From positions 1,798,001 through 1,862,000 of the forward strand of contig OY744467.1 of the NCBI GenBank assembly GCA_963556145.1: a DNA stretch of 64,000 nucleotides, written 5' to 3'. Both the position numbers and the translations under genes were made by a program. The number at the start of each line of letters is the position of its first letter. Position 1 is the stretch's first letter. Shown one piece after another: positions 31,006 through 41,055 of the stretch. The stretch is from Hygrocybe punicea (taxonomy: Eukaryota > Basidiomycota > Agaricomycetes > Agaricales > Hygrophoraceae). The notes under the pieces were generated by a model, which was given only the letters and a program-made list of their open reading frames with translations, made no database searches and was not told where the DNA came from.

Positions 31006-33258
31006 AAAATCCGGCTTTCCGGTGTCGGACCGCTCTCGTCGGTTCTTTTGGTTGTGCTCGATGGTGGGCAAGGTGACGACGGCGCCGGTGTTTGGGTCCG
31101 TGATCGTGACTTGTTGTTCTCCGTTTTTATAATCCTTCGTAAGGGCTTCGGAAAGCGTGAAGAACGGGCGGCCGATGAGGATCTCGTAGGGGGCGTCGTC
31201 GACGACTTGGACTTGGAGGAAAAGATCGACGTCGCCAAAAGTGAATTTTAGGTTGGCAATCCGGCCAAGGGTGTCGTTGTCGCTTTTATTTGCCGACTGC
31301 ATCCGCATCTTCATATTTTGGAGGCCGTAACCGAGTTTCTCCCAAATATCGCGCCGCATGCCGATGATCATGGAACCGTTGTCGAGGACGCACTCGAATA
31401 CGAATTTGCCGTTGATGAGCGGGTAGACCGCATGGAGAGGGACTGAGTCGCGGCCGACGACGAGCGGGACATTTTCCTGACAGTGTTGACAGGCGCGAGT
31501 GGGGATTTCGGGTGCGTGAAAGTGGAAGACCTCGACGTTGTTACTCTTGGCGGTGACCTTTTTCGACGTAGTGAGGTCCTTCATGTGACGGCGGGCGTCG
31601 GACGACATGGCTAAAAGTTCTCGCTGCGAAATGCAGACTTGAGAATCGAGCGCGCGGTCGATGACGGACTTGGCGATACCGGGATCTTCGATGGGGGCTT
31701 GGTAGCGGTATTGGGGGTGCGATGCGGGAAGGTTCTGGGGAGTGCGCGGTACAAGGGCGGTCGGCTCGGTCGGCCGCGTGTTCGAAGGGGGGACTATGGT
31801 GATCGGCTGCTCGTTGATAGGTCTGGCCGTTTTCTCGGCGGGTTTCGCGGCGGGGACAGACGTGGAAGTGGTGGGCAGATTGGGAAACGTTTCTCTAGAC
31901 TTGCCTTTCGCCTTTGATGGGATCTCTACACCGTCGAATCTAACCCGTTTACGAAGCCGCTGCACTTCGGCTTCCAGAACCTTAATCTGTTCGTTGTCGT
32001 CGTCGATGTCGGACGTCGTGGACTGAAAGATGTCGGCGTACTCGGTAGTGACCTCTGGTTCATAGGTGGTTACTTCGACAGCGGAGACGAAGTTAGCTTT
32101 GACATGAGGCGGCGGGTCGCGTTGGAACGGTTCTGTGGGGTTGCGGGCAGGGGGAGCGCGGTTGCCGGGGTTCTGTGCGTGCCACGCGTCGAAGCGTTCC
32201 CTCATATTTTTGCCGACGATAGCCTTTGGAAGATACATTCCGTTAGGCAACACGATGCGGCCGTGCTCGTTCTTGCGGCATATCCCGTCTCGAGTGTACT
32301 GCTCGCAAATAGGACAATCGCGTATACGATGGAACGGGTCGTCGCAAAAGAGGCAGTTGAAATTGGTGAAACCCTGTCCCGCGGTGGTCGGCTCAGCCCT
32401 ATTTGCACACGGCTTTGGGGGGTTGTTGCGTTCGGTGAGGGCTTGCATGAGGACGGCGAGTTGTTGCGAAACGAGACGAAATAGGTCGGATACGTTAGGT
32501 TCGACCGGTTCCGCTTTAGGAATGACCGGGTCATAGCGAGCGGGTGGCGGGTAGCGGGTGGCGGGTTCCATTGGAGTCGAGTACCGGATGGCGGCAGGCG
32601 ACGTTGACGAGAGACGAGAGACGGTGGACGGTTCGGCCGCGGTTCCGGCCAGCAAGAAGTGGGCGCAATTGTGGAAGTCCTGGAAGTCGTAAGGGTCGCT
32701 ATGGAAATGGTTCGGCTTTTGGTACTGCAGACGGGTTTTGATGTCCTTTTTAAGCTCGACATGGAAGCCGTTCTCGTACGCGATGTTGCGTTCTCGGGGA
32801 GAGATTCGACCCTTGTCTAAGAGGAATCCCGAGATCCGGATGAACTCGCGGTAATATTCGCCAAGTTCAGCGCGGGTACGGATACCGTAAGCGGTTTGGG
32901 TGGGCGTAAGATGGTCGAGATCCGCCATAGTGTACCGGTGATCGTCTTCCGTGCCCGGGTATAGCACGAGTACGCTCTTTTTGAATGCGGCATAATCGAC
33001 GCCGGTCGCGCTAGGTAAACTTGCCCAAAGCTCGTAGTCGCTAAGTGACGCGTAGCGCAGACTATGCTTGATGCGCCCTGCGTCGTCGAGAGCGGCATCG
33101 GCAGCAAGTATCTCGACTTCTTCGAAGAAACGGTTTAAATTGAGCGGGTTCCCGTCGAAGGTCGGGGCCGTGGAGTGACCGCGAGCGGGCATTTGTCGTG
33201 GAGTAACATGGGGAGCGGTAACGTGGGGAGCGGTCGAGGATCCAGAGGTCGAAGTCAT
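31003..33258 (-). CDS. Gypsy gag-protease polyprotein
   Basis: 751 residues, ATG at 33,258 (MTSTSGSS). The N-terminal third is a capsid-like helical region (FFEEVEILAADAAL, YTMADLDHLTPTQ, ELGEYYREFIRISGFL). A cysteine-rich knuckle-like segment follows (NCLFCDDPFHRIRDCPICEQY), then a disordered P/T-rich linker. The C-terminal aspartic protease (about 600-730) has active-site block VLDNGSMIIG and partner ILIGRPFF. The usual DTG/DSG triplet is DNG here, with the catalytic Asp kept. The stop codon TAG follows GATTTT, giving a run of five T that overlaps the pol frame. Carrying protease on the gag frame is normal for some Ty3 lineages. Confidence 0.9.
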   Translation of the reverse strand: MTSTSGSSTAPHVTAPHVTPRQMPARGHSTAPTFDGNPLNLNRFFEEVEILAADAALDDAGRIKHSLRYASLSDYELWASLPSATGVDYAAFKKSVLVLYPGTEDDHRYTMADLDHLTPTQTAYGIRTRAELGEYYREFIRISGFLLDKGRISPRERNIAYENGFHVELKKDIKTRLQYQKPNHFHSDPYDFQDFHNCAHFLLAGTAAEPSTVSRLSSTSPAAIRYSTPMEPATRYPPPARYDPVIPKAEPVEPNVSDLFRLVSQQLAVLMQALTERNNPPKPCANRAEPTTAGQGFTNFNCLFCDDPFHRIRDCPICEQYTRDGICRKNEHGRIVLPNGMYLPKAIVGKNMRERFDAWHAQNPGNRAPPARNPTEPFQRDPPPHVKANFVSAVEVTTYEPEVTTEYADIFQSTTSDIDDDNEQIKVLEAEVQRLRKRVRFDGVEIPSKAKGKSRETFPNLPTTSTSVPAAKPAEKTARPINEQPITIVPPSNTRPTEPTALVPRTPQNLPASHPQYRYQAPIEDPGIAKSVIDRALDSQVCISQRELLAMSSDARRHMKDLTTSKKVTAKSNNVEVFHFHAPEIPTRACQHCQENVPLVVGRDSVPLHAVYPLINGKFVFECVLDNGSMIIGMRRDIWEKLGYGLQNMKMRMQSANKSDNDTLGRIANLKFTFGDVDLFLQVQVVDDAPYEILIGRPFFTLSEALTKDYKNGEQQVTITDPNTGAVVTLPTIEHNQKNRRERSDTGKPDF

Positions 33259-33837
33259 TGTGGGTGGAAGGAGCTGAGATGTCGATGAAGCGGTTGTCGG
33301 GTGTGCGATGAGTGGGTCGGGTAACGTGGACGATGACGGCGTAGGCGAAGACGATGACGGGGACGATGACGGCGTAGGCGATGACGATGACGGGGACGAT
33401 GACGATGACGGATTATTCGATGTCGAGAGCGAAGACGGAGACGATGACGATGACGGAGTTTTCGATATCGAGAGCGAAGACGTGGACGGGGGTTCTAACG
33501 AGGTCGAAGTCGGGGACGTAGGCGATGCGGGTGTCGAACTGAGATCGGATGAGTCGGGTGTGATGGTAATTATCGGTATATCGACCGATTCGAGACTGTC
33601 GGATGAAAGATATAGGGGGGTGTTTGACCCTGAGACGAGCGGGAGGTTGTTATGTCGAGCGAGGTGGTCGGGTACTAGCTGGAAGAAGTCGTCGTCGATT
33701 GTCGGGTCGAAGGCGGCTAAAGAGAGTTCTTGTTGAAGAGTTCTTCGAGGAAGATCTCGAAGACGACGGTCAGAGGGAGGGATACGGGAAGAGGAAGCTA
33801 TGGTGGTGCTAGACTATTCCTCGCGGTGGGCTCCAGA
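33259..33837 (-). other. Gypsy leader (5' UTR) with GACGATGACGG repeats and primer-binding site
   Basis: Between LTR and gag start lies about 580 bp with tandem GACGATGACGGGGAC units (33,325-33,480). The primer-binding site candidate TGGAGCCCACCGCGAGG (minus, 33,835-33,819) begins two bases from the LTR, as expected for a tRNA ending in CCA; the tRNA was not identified. Confidence 0.55.
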
Positions 33838-34632
33838 TGTAAAGGCGAGGTCGGGGTGGCTGCGGAATAATAATCCTAAGCCTGTGGGGTCAGCGTAGAA
33901 GTGACTAGGAATAGTCTAACAAGCTTCAGTAAGATAATAGGATATAAGAAGTAAGAAGCCGCCGAGTAAACTACTGAAATCTATGGAGACCGATCGAAGC
34001 CGACGAGGCCGACGATGTCGGGTACGGCGGGTCGGGTGTCGGGTGACGAGTAACGTAGAGATAAAGGCGGTAGAACGACGGGGAGGGCATCGAGGAATCC
34101 GACGAGCAATGTGTGCGATGGAATTTACTGAGAGACTTAATTCTCAGAGAGAGGGAATGGGGGAACTGGTTTCTTATTTTGAGACAGCGCTTGGGCACCG
34201 TTTTTATACTACAAATTTGTGTACCTAGATTCGGACGAGAGTCCTCGGCCGATGAGAGGAGACAAAGGAGAATAAAAATGGGGAAGTAGGAAGAGCGTTG
34301 CGAGGCGACGATGACAGGGAAAATGGGTGGAAGATATGAAAAACCGTAAAAGATGCAATATACTTTACTATATCCCCATAAGGGAGACGCTAGGCGTGAA
34401 TAAGGCAAGTCCGATGTCGGGATCCCAGTCCGATGAGATCTATCTTCGATATTTGAAGTTCCGTGAGTTTATGAGATAGACCGACCAGGTACATGAGCGG
34501 CCGTGCTAGTCGGTATGCATCGGGTTGCGTCGGGTTACGTCGGGTTCGAGCGTAGACTGCTAGAGACGTCGGGTTCGAGCGGATTCGCTAGATATCGATG
34601 TTACGGCCTCAGAGGGTCGAGGACCCTCTACA
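33838..34632 (-). repeat. 5' LTR of Gypsy element
   Basis: 795 bp, essentially identical to 24,787-25,581; followed on plus by duplication GCGT at 34,633-34,636. Confidence 0.93.
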
Positions 34633-35880
34633 GCGTCCACCTACACGTTTTCAAGCGTCTCCTCAGCGTGCTGCAAAAGATGGGTTATGGGGATTCCAAA
34701 CATGTCACCCTTCGAGAACAGCTTGCTATCTTCCTCTACACTTGTGTCACCGGTTCAACCATTCGACATGTCGGGGAGCGCTTTCAACATTCAAATGATA
34801 CAATATCCAAGTATGTTTTTATTTTTGTCCTAGTGCTATTTAATTAAGAATCTGCAGGTGTTTCTATCGCATGTTACTCGCCTTTTCCTCGCCACCATTT
34901 TATACCAAATATGTGAAGCAACCAAAAGTTTCCGATCCGATCCCTTCGAAAATCGCCGACAACTCCAAATTTTTCCCCTATTTTGCAGATGCATTGGGTG
35001 CCATCAATGGCACCCACATCCACTGCTCACCTTCAGCTGCTGAAAGGCAGTATTCTCGGAATCGAAAGGGTTTTTTGTCACAGAACTGTTTGATGGCCTG
35101 TAGCTTCGACCTCCAGTTTCTCTATGTCGTGAGCGGCTGGGACGGCACAGCTGCTGATGCAGCAATGTTCAACGATGCGCGCTTCCACGACTTCTTTGTA
35201 CCAGAAGGGAAATTCTACCTAGCTGATGCTGGGTTCCCCCTTATCGAGGAACTCCAGGTTCCATATCGTGCAACTCGCTATCACCTTGATGAATGGTTCC
35301 GAGGTGAACGCCGGTAATTTTTACCTATTTACAACCGCAAAAAAATACTGACTTAAGTTGCAGACCCGAGAATAAAGAAGAGTTGTTTAACCTACGACAC
35401 TCTTCTTTACGCAACGTTGTTGAACGCATTTTCGGGGTCATCAAACGCCGCTTCCGTATTCTCCTCATTCCACCTGAGTACAGCATGAAGGTACAGGCAA
35501 GAATCCCCCCTGCACTCTGTGCGCTCCACAATTTCATCCGTCGCTATGACCCTGACGAAATCGAGACATACATCACCGATTCTGATGACTCTTCTGATGC
35601 CACCCCCTTTGGCAAATTAGCTCAACGCATGCCAACCCGTCGAAGCCATGCAAATGCGAGCGCAAAGCGGGACACGATTGCACAGCAGATGTGGGGAGAT
35701 TACCTTGCCTGGCGGGAAGCTATGGAGAGGAGGGGCGCCATGTAAATTTTTATGTACTCATCATGTTTTTTTTTGTGTTTTGTTCTTAGTTCCGTTCAAT
35801 GACATCCTGTTCTTCAAAGACATAAATTGAGGGTATACATAGAATACATACAAAGGAATGGCAGGAAGGATGGTAAGTTA

Positions 35881-37105
35881 CGTGTCCATTTGGGAAAAGT
35901 CAGGCATACAACGGTGCATTTTCTCCAGCTCCTTCTGAATCCAGCGCTTGCGAAGGCTCTCCCTCTTGATATCAAGGTATGTTCGTGCCATCTGTATATC
36001 AGCCACAACATCAAATATAGCAAGTATTGAATCGTCATTGAGGTATTTTTCCTCCTGCACCTTACGCCGTGCCTCACTCTTGATGTCATCGTCATCCACC
36101 TTGGTGAGTCGTTGCTGAGTGAATTTTGCCTTTGACTCAGAGGCAGTGCGGATAGTTGCATTGATGGAGGACAATTCCTCTCCAATACGATTCAGGGCAG
36201 TTGGCCCTGTTATCCGTGAACGCTTGCTACTGCGAGATTCCCGTAAGGATGATTGTGAGGGTGAGATGAGGGATTCGGCTGGTGATTTACATTTGGCAGA
36301 CGGGACAGAATGGGATGGTGAGACAGGGCGGGAAGAGGGTGGGAGAGGGCCGTCGCTGTCAATGGGAAACCCGTTCCCACTATTGACCCTAGATCCACCA
36401 GCATTCACATCGCAATCTGAGAGACGGGCATCATCAGTAGCTCCTGAAGACGACGATGAGCTATTGGAGCTCATCTGCGGCACTTCATGGCTTGTCTGAC
36501 TGTTCCCTCGGTAGACACTCTTTCCTTTTGCTTGGGATGGCATGAGAGTGAGCATATCCTGATAATACTTCCAGCCTGAAGTACGAAAAGCGGCCAACTT
36601 TGGGTTTTTCTGGGAAATAACTCGATACAACATTATATGGTAAAAAAACTGGACAAATACCTTAATATACTCCTCCCACACAGGCCGAGTATGCTCATCG
36701 ATGTTGAGACCATGTGCAGGATCCCATGGCAGCCCAGATTGATGGGAAGCTTTATGGACAACGGCAAAAGTCTCCTTAAACTACATAAAATTTGTCAGCG
36801 ACATTGAAACAGAAGGAAATGGATCAAACCTTTTTCCATTTGTTCTGGCAAGATGTGATACTCTTATCGACACCTTTGTGGGGGGTCTTAGCCAATTCTG
36901 TGATGAGACCCTGCCAAACTGGTTTCTTGAAGTTGCCGCCATCACCCCCTTCTGCCTTGTGATCGATGAGATATTTGAGGAGAATAGTTTCATCCTGTTC
37001 AGACCACTGGGCATTGCTACAAGACTTCGGAGCAGACACAACAATCATTGGTGCTTGGGATGCTTGGGGTGCTGGCATCGCGACTGGTAGCCGTTGAAGT
37101 GCTGT
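35881..37105 (-). CDS. Harbinger 2 Myb/SANT-like accessory protein
   Basis: Minus gene converging on the transposase. The N-terminal exon has a Myb/SANT-like three-helix domain (NAQWSEQDETILLKYLIDHKA ... VWQGLITELAKTP ... SITSCQNKWKK). A short middle exon follows (FKETFAVVHKASHQSGLPWD ... EYIK). The long last exon starts KNPKLAAFRTSGWKYY and runs through a serine-rich linker to a C-terminal helix. Introns lie at about 36,785-36,832 and 36,611-36,660 (GT-AG). Such proteins accompany the transposase in Harbinger elements and bind the element ends. No stops interrupt it. I place the start at the first ATG ahead of PAPQASQAPM; an upstream non-ATG extension lies within the inverted repeat. Confidence 0.75.
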
Positions 37106-37197
37106 TCTCAATTCAAACTCAGCATCAACCTTCGTTGATTGCTTTGCCAAATAAGGGAAATACTAGGCCCAGTACTTTGATACCGAACAGGCTCTAA

Positions 37198-37380
37198 GTG
37201 ATGCCTAAATTTGGACTAGCAAACATGAGTAAACTCAAATCTAAATGATACTTTCCCTCTACAATTTAGCACTGATAATTGTAGGACTGATCTAAAGGCA
37301 AGAGAAAACAATTGATTTAGACATTTATTTATTCATGACTTAAATTCAATATTTAGACTTGGCCTAAATGTAAATCTAAA
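37198..37380 (+). repeat. AT-rich dispersed repeat, copy B
   Basis: Inverted relative of 22,835-23,015; begins GTGATGCCTAAATTTGGAC directly after the Harbinger target duplication. Confidence 0.7.
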
Positions 37381-37560
37381 GAGTGCGCGAGCTAATTACC
37401 ATATGGGGGGTTATAATAATGGCAAGCCAGTTAGTAAGGTTTCACTTATTACGTAATAAAACGTAAAAATTTGGTAGTGCACACCTTCAGTCAACCACAG
37501 GTGTAAGAAACCCGGGTACTGTTAGTCTCCCGTGTACCACCCAGACTCTGGGGATCTACG

Positions 37561-40485
37561 ATGGTAGAAGCTCACCATCATCGTTCAACCCTAAAACAAG
37601 TGCGTTTCTGGTTCTTCCTGAAAACAATCTCCAGGCTCTTACGCTCAACGGGTGGCGAGTCCCACAGCAAAACAAACGGTACAAATCCAAACATGCCACC
37701 AAATCTTCTCTAAAGGATATCGCAAAAGGTGCGTCTATGTCGCAAAATGTGTCTGACAGAGACTGCTGATGAGGTGTTGAAAAATTGACTAACAATCTTC
37801 CACCTCATCAGGTCGTGTACCCCGTCGATCACCGAAGGCGGTCTCGTCTAGTACAGCTGTTCAGTCACGTCTCAACCGGCGGAACAACGCAAAACAGGTT
37901 CAGTCCAAAAAACGCCTTGCACTGATTTCCTCAACGCGTATATTCAACGGTATCAATGGAGCGCCCCGAGTAGTCGCTGTTATCCCTCTGACGGAGGACG
38001 TCGATGCCCGCACAGTTACATCATCACTCGCGGCATCGTTGGAGGTATCTGCTGACGATTGTCCGAAGACTGGGCTCTGGACAGTGAGGTGCGTGCGTAC
38101 GTAGACATTGCAATTTCTCCAAGTAAATAAAGCACATGTATCAACAGAGCCGAGCGTTTCAAGACATCTCTTCAATTCATTAACCTTCCGTACAAGTCCA
38201 TGTACACAACTCTCGACGCCTGCAAAGCCGCCGACTATGTTGTATTCGTGCTCTCGTCCGTGGTAGAGGTGGACAACTGGGGCGATGTGCTCTTACGCAT
38301 CCTTCAGGCACAGGGCCTGCCGGACGTCGTCACGGTGGTCTCTCCAAACAATTCTTTGGATCCGAAAACACGTCCAGCGATCCTAAAATCCCTCTTATCC
38401 TTCATCCAATATTTTGTCCCCACGCAGGCGAGAGTATTTGACCTTCATTCCGGTTCGGACAGGCTAAACGCCCTGCGCGCTCTTTCCGAAGGTAAACCCA
38501 GAGACGTGCGGTGGCGAGAAGGCCGAGCGCGGATCGTGGGGGAACACACCGAATGGCATGACGGGGTCATGCGAGTGACGGGGGTCGTGAGGGGCGCCGC
38601 CCTTTCTGCGAACAGGCTCATTCACATACCGAGTTATGGCGACTTTCAAATATCCAAGGTCAGTGTAGAGGCTGGCTATGCGTGCCAGCTGGGACTGAAC
38701 CTTTTTGTTTTGGTCGTGTGCAAGATAATGTCGTCCCCTGCTACTCGGACGTCGAAATCAGGAAGTACTGCTAGTATGGAGATAGAACCTGTTCTTTTGG
38801 CCGAGCCCGCGTCTTCGGCCGACTCACTGGTATCCAAAAACGACGTAGACGACCTTGCAAATGAACAGACTTGGCCGGCGGAAGAGGAAATGCAGGGTGT
38901 GGACAAAACGTTTCAAGCAGCGGATCTACTACCCGATGCACAGGATGGGACCACACCCAAATACATCAAACGAATACCGAAGGGGATGAGCGAATATCAG
39001 GCCGCTTGGATCATCGATTCCGACGAAGATGAAGACGAAGAGGACGAGGACGAGGAGGAGGAGGATGGTGCAGAGAAGGACGATCACGATGATGCAGAGC
39101 TGGGCGATGTTGACATCGAGAACATGCGAGATATGCAAGTGATTGAAGAACCTGAAGAGATGGAAATAGATAGGAGCATAGCGTTCCAAGATCTCGATGC
39201 AGAAGAGGAAGCTAAACAGTGCGTCATTCGGCATCCTCGCCAATCTTCGCATGCTAACCCATGACAGACTAGCGTCATGGCGTAATCGGGAGCGCGAGGA
39301 GGAGGATGACCTGACTTTCCCGGATGAAATTGACACCCCAAAAGAAGTCCTTGCACGAACACGTTTCCAGCGTTTCCGTGGTATGAGATCGTTTCGCACT
39401 AGCCCGTGGGACCCGTACGAGAACTTGCCCAAGGACTATGGTCGGATTTTCCAGTTTGAGGATTTCAAACGGACAGAGCGGGGTGTGCGCCGACGTGGTG
39501 AACAAGAAATAGGGACCGTGGAGGTTGGTTACCCTTGATCGGTGTTTACGTCGACTGAATGATTGCCGTTGGAAGGTTGGGACACGAGTAACTGTGTGCC
39601 TGACGGGAGTACCCCAAGAGGCGGCAGGGACCTCCCCAACCTTCCTATTTCCATTATTGCAGCACGAACACAAGTTTTCCGTCCTCAACTTTGCCGTACA
39701 GCGGAATACGGAATACGAGGGATCGGTTCGATCAAAGGTGGTTTCTGTGTTTGAGGTTTGGGGTGACACTCATGTCATTCATTGCACAGGACCCTCTTAT
39801 CTTATGTGTGGGGCCTCGAAGATTGCGTGTCCAGCCTATATATAGCCAGCATACTCGTGGAGGTGGCAAAGGAGTCAACAATGTCCATAAATTTGAGCGA
39901 TACCTGAGGCCGGGTGTCACGAGCGTCGCCACGACATACGGGCCCGTTGTATTTGGCAAGCAGCCCTGCATGCTACTTCAGGAGACATCAGATCCCCGAG
40001 GTAGGCCATCAAAGAAGTTCAGCACATGTCTTGATCTGAACCTATTCCTGGAGATTAGAGCCGCAACTTGTGGCTATGGGGACATTCATAAACCCGGACA
40101 CAACGCGCATTATAGCAAAGCGTTACATTCTGACTGGTCATCCACTTAAAGTGCACAAGAAGACGGCCACTGTTCGCTACATGTTTTTCAACAGTGGTAC
40201 GCTCCCTGATCTAATGTTCATATCTTTGGACGACGCTGACTTTGTGATGTCCCCGCTCCAGATGACGTGGAATACTTCAAACCCATACAGCTGCAGACGA
40301 AGTATGGGCGAATCGGGCACATCCGAGAATCTCTGGGCACGCACGGGTACTTCAAGGCTCACTTCGATGGGGCTATCAATCAGATGGATACGGTATGCAT
40401 ATCATTGTACAAGCGTGTGTTCCCGAAATGGGGAGAGTTGTGGGGTGGTGATCGGATTGTTTATTCGGATTCTATGGAAGAGTAA
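37561..40485 (+). CDS. TSR1: 40S ribosome biogenesis factor Tsr1
   Basis: Ten exons (37,561-37,599; 37,668-37,728; 37,812-38,088; 38,148-38,658; 38,725-39,218; 39,268-39,523; 39,576-39,737; 39,790-40,000; 40,059-40,196; 40,262-40,485) join in frame to 790 residues, matching the family size of about 790. Landmarks: basic N-terminus HHHRSTLKQ; GTPase-like domain without obvious nucleotide motifs; an acidic low-complexity stretch of D and E (about 39,020-39,100); EQTWP and [11 protein letters not shown]-like region [20 protein letters not shown]; and the C-terminal RYMFFN ... [12 protein letters not shown] ... YKRVFPKW. Tsr1 is a translational-GTPase-like, catalytically inactive factor on late pre-40S particles. 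It starts the gene-dense part of the window. Confidence 0.95.
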
Positions 40486-41055
40486 GCTCCATTACTAATC
40501 GAGTCTGCTGTATACGTGACAGACAGACATTATCAATTTCTGTAAGCGACATGGGCGGCGAATTTTGAAACCAGTTGACTGTTCCGATGTTAGTGGTCAG
40601 ACTACGGAACCATGACTAACAACACACATGGGTTACAGAGAAATACCTCGTTTACGACTTGCCTGCCGTGGCGCTCCGGAGGTTGAAGGTGACTTTGAAG
40701 TGGAGGTTTCTTCGCCTTCCTCCACCTAGAAATATTGAGTTTTCTTTCACCCCAAGACATGAGGTCTGACCCATGCAGCCCCTTTCGCGTCGAGTGATTT
40801 CGGCTTGTCAGGTAGGTTTTTATTGTGTGCCGACGAGCGAGCCGCATTCCATTGGAGCATGGTGTAGGCGGCTAGTTCTTGGGAATAATGAACCAGGTTG
40901 GGGTCAAATGAGCTCGAGGACATGCGTGAAGGAAAGAAAGCAGGCTGCGACGGCGGAACATCACTAAATCGTCACGCTGATATATACAACGCATAATCTC
41001 CCGGACCTGAAGAGCAGACACCGAGGTCTGACGTCATCTGACATAAGATTATCAA
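40486..41055. other. Convergent spacer, no gene
   Basis: 570 bp between the stop codons of TSR1 (plus) and the chloride-channel gene (minus). No frame or repeat worth naming was found. Confidence 0.5.

Larger units (their letters stand above)
24787..34632 (-). mobile_element. Gypsy (Ty3) LTR retrotransposon, complete and recent
   Basis: Two 795-bp LTRs (24,787-25,581 and 33,838-34,632) differ at one position I could find (A/G at about 25,529 versus 34,580). The 4-bp target duplication GCGT is at 24,783-24,786 and 34,633-34,636, inside the Harbinger transposase gene. Genes gag-protease (33,258-31,003) and pol (to 27,353) are minus, so the biological 5' LTR is the right-hand one. The putative primer-binding site starts TGGAGCCCACC two bases inside it. 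An extra spliced gene lies on plus between pol and the 3' LTR. With intact frames and near-identical LTRs it could still be active. Confidence 0.93.
24570..35745 (+). pseudogene. Harbinger 2 DDE transposase, split by Gypsy
   Basis: The first part (24,570-24,786) starts MDSDTDDDILGLGI and ends at ELGV. After the 9.85-kb Gypsy insertion the same frame resumes at 34,637 as HLHVFKRLLSVLQKMGYG. Exons continue 34,860-35,317 and 35,363-35,745 through short introns. Domains: helix-turn-helix-like region (STIRHVGERFQHSNDTIS), then the DDE_Tnp_4 nuclease with AINGTHIHC, LADAGFPL and VVERIFGVIKRRF. Relatives normally have aspartate in the first block (DGTH); here it is asparagine, so the copy may have been catalytically dead before the Gypsy landed. 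Apart from these two features it looks intact. Confidence 0.85.
24441..37194 (+). mobile_element. PIF/Harbinger element 2, interrupted by a Gypsy element
   Basis: Inverted ends GAGCCTGTTCAGTATCAAAG at 24,441 and the near-perfect complement ending 37,194 are flanked by exact TAA duplications (24,438-24,440 and 37,195-37,197), the usual Harbinger 3-bp target. The inverted repeat extends about 90 bp. Without the Gypsy insertion (24,787-34,632 plus 4 bp) the element is about 2.9 kb. It holds a DDE transposase on plus and a Myb/SANT-like gene on minus, converging. Confidence 0.9.

Noticed and set aside
30943..33830. Plus-strand open frames opposite gag (for example 31,639-32,536, 33,308-33,736)
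   Set aside because: Shadows of the minus gag frame and of GAC/GAT leader repeats; no splice-supported structure, unlike the plus gene at 25,751.
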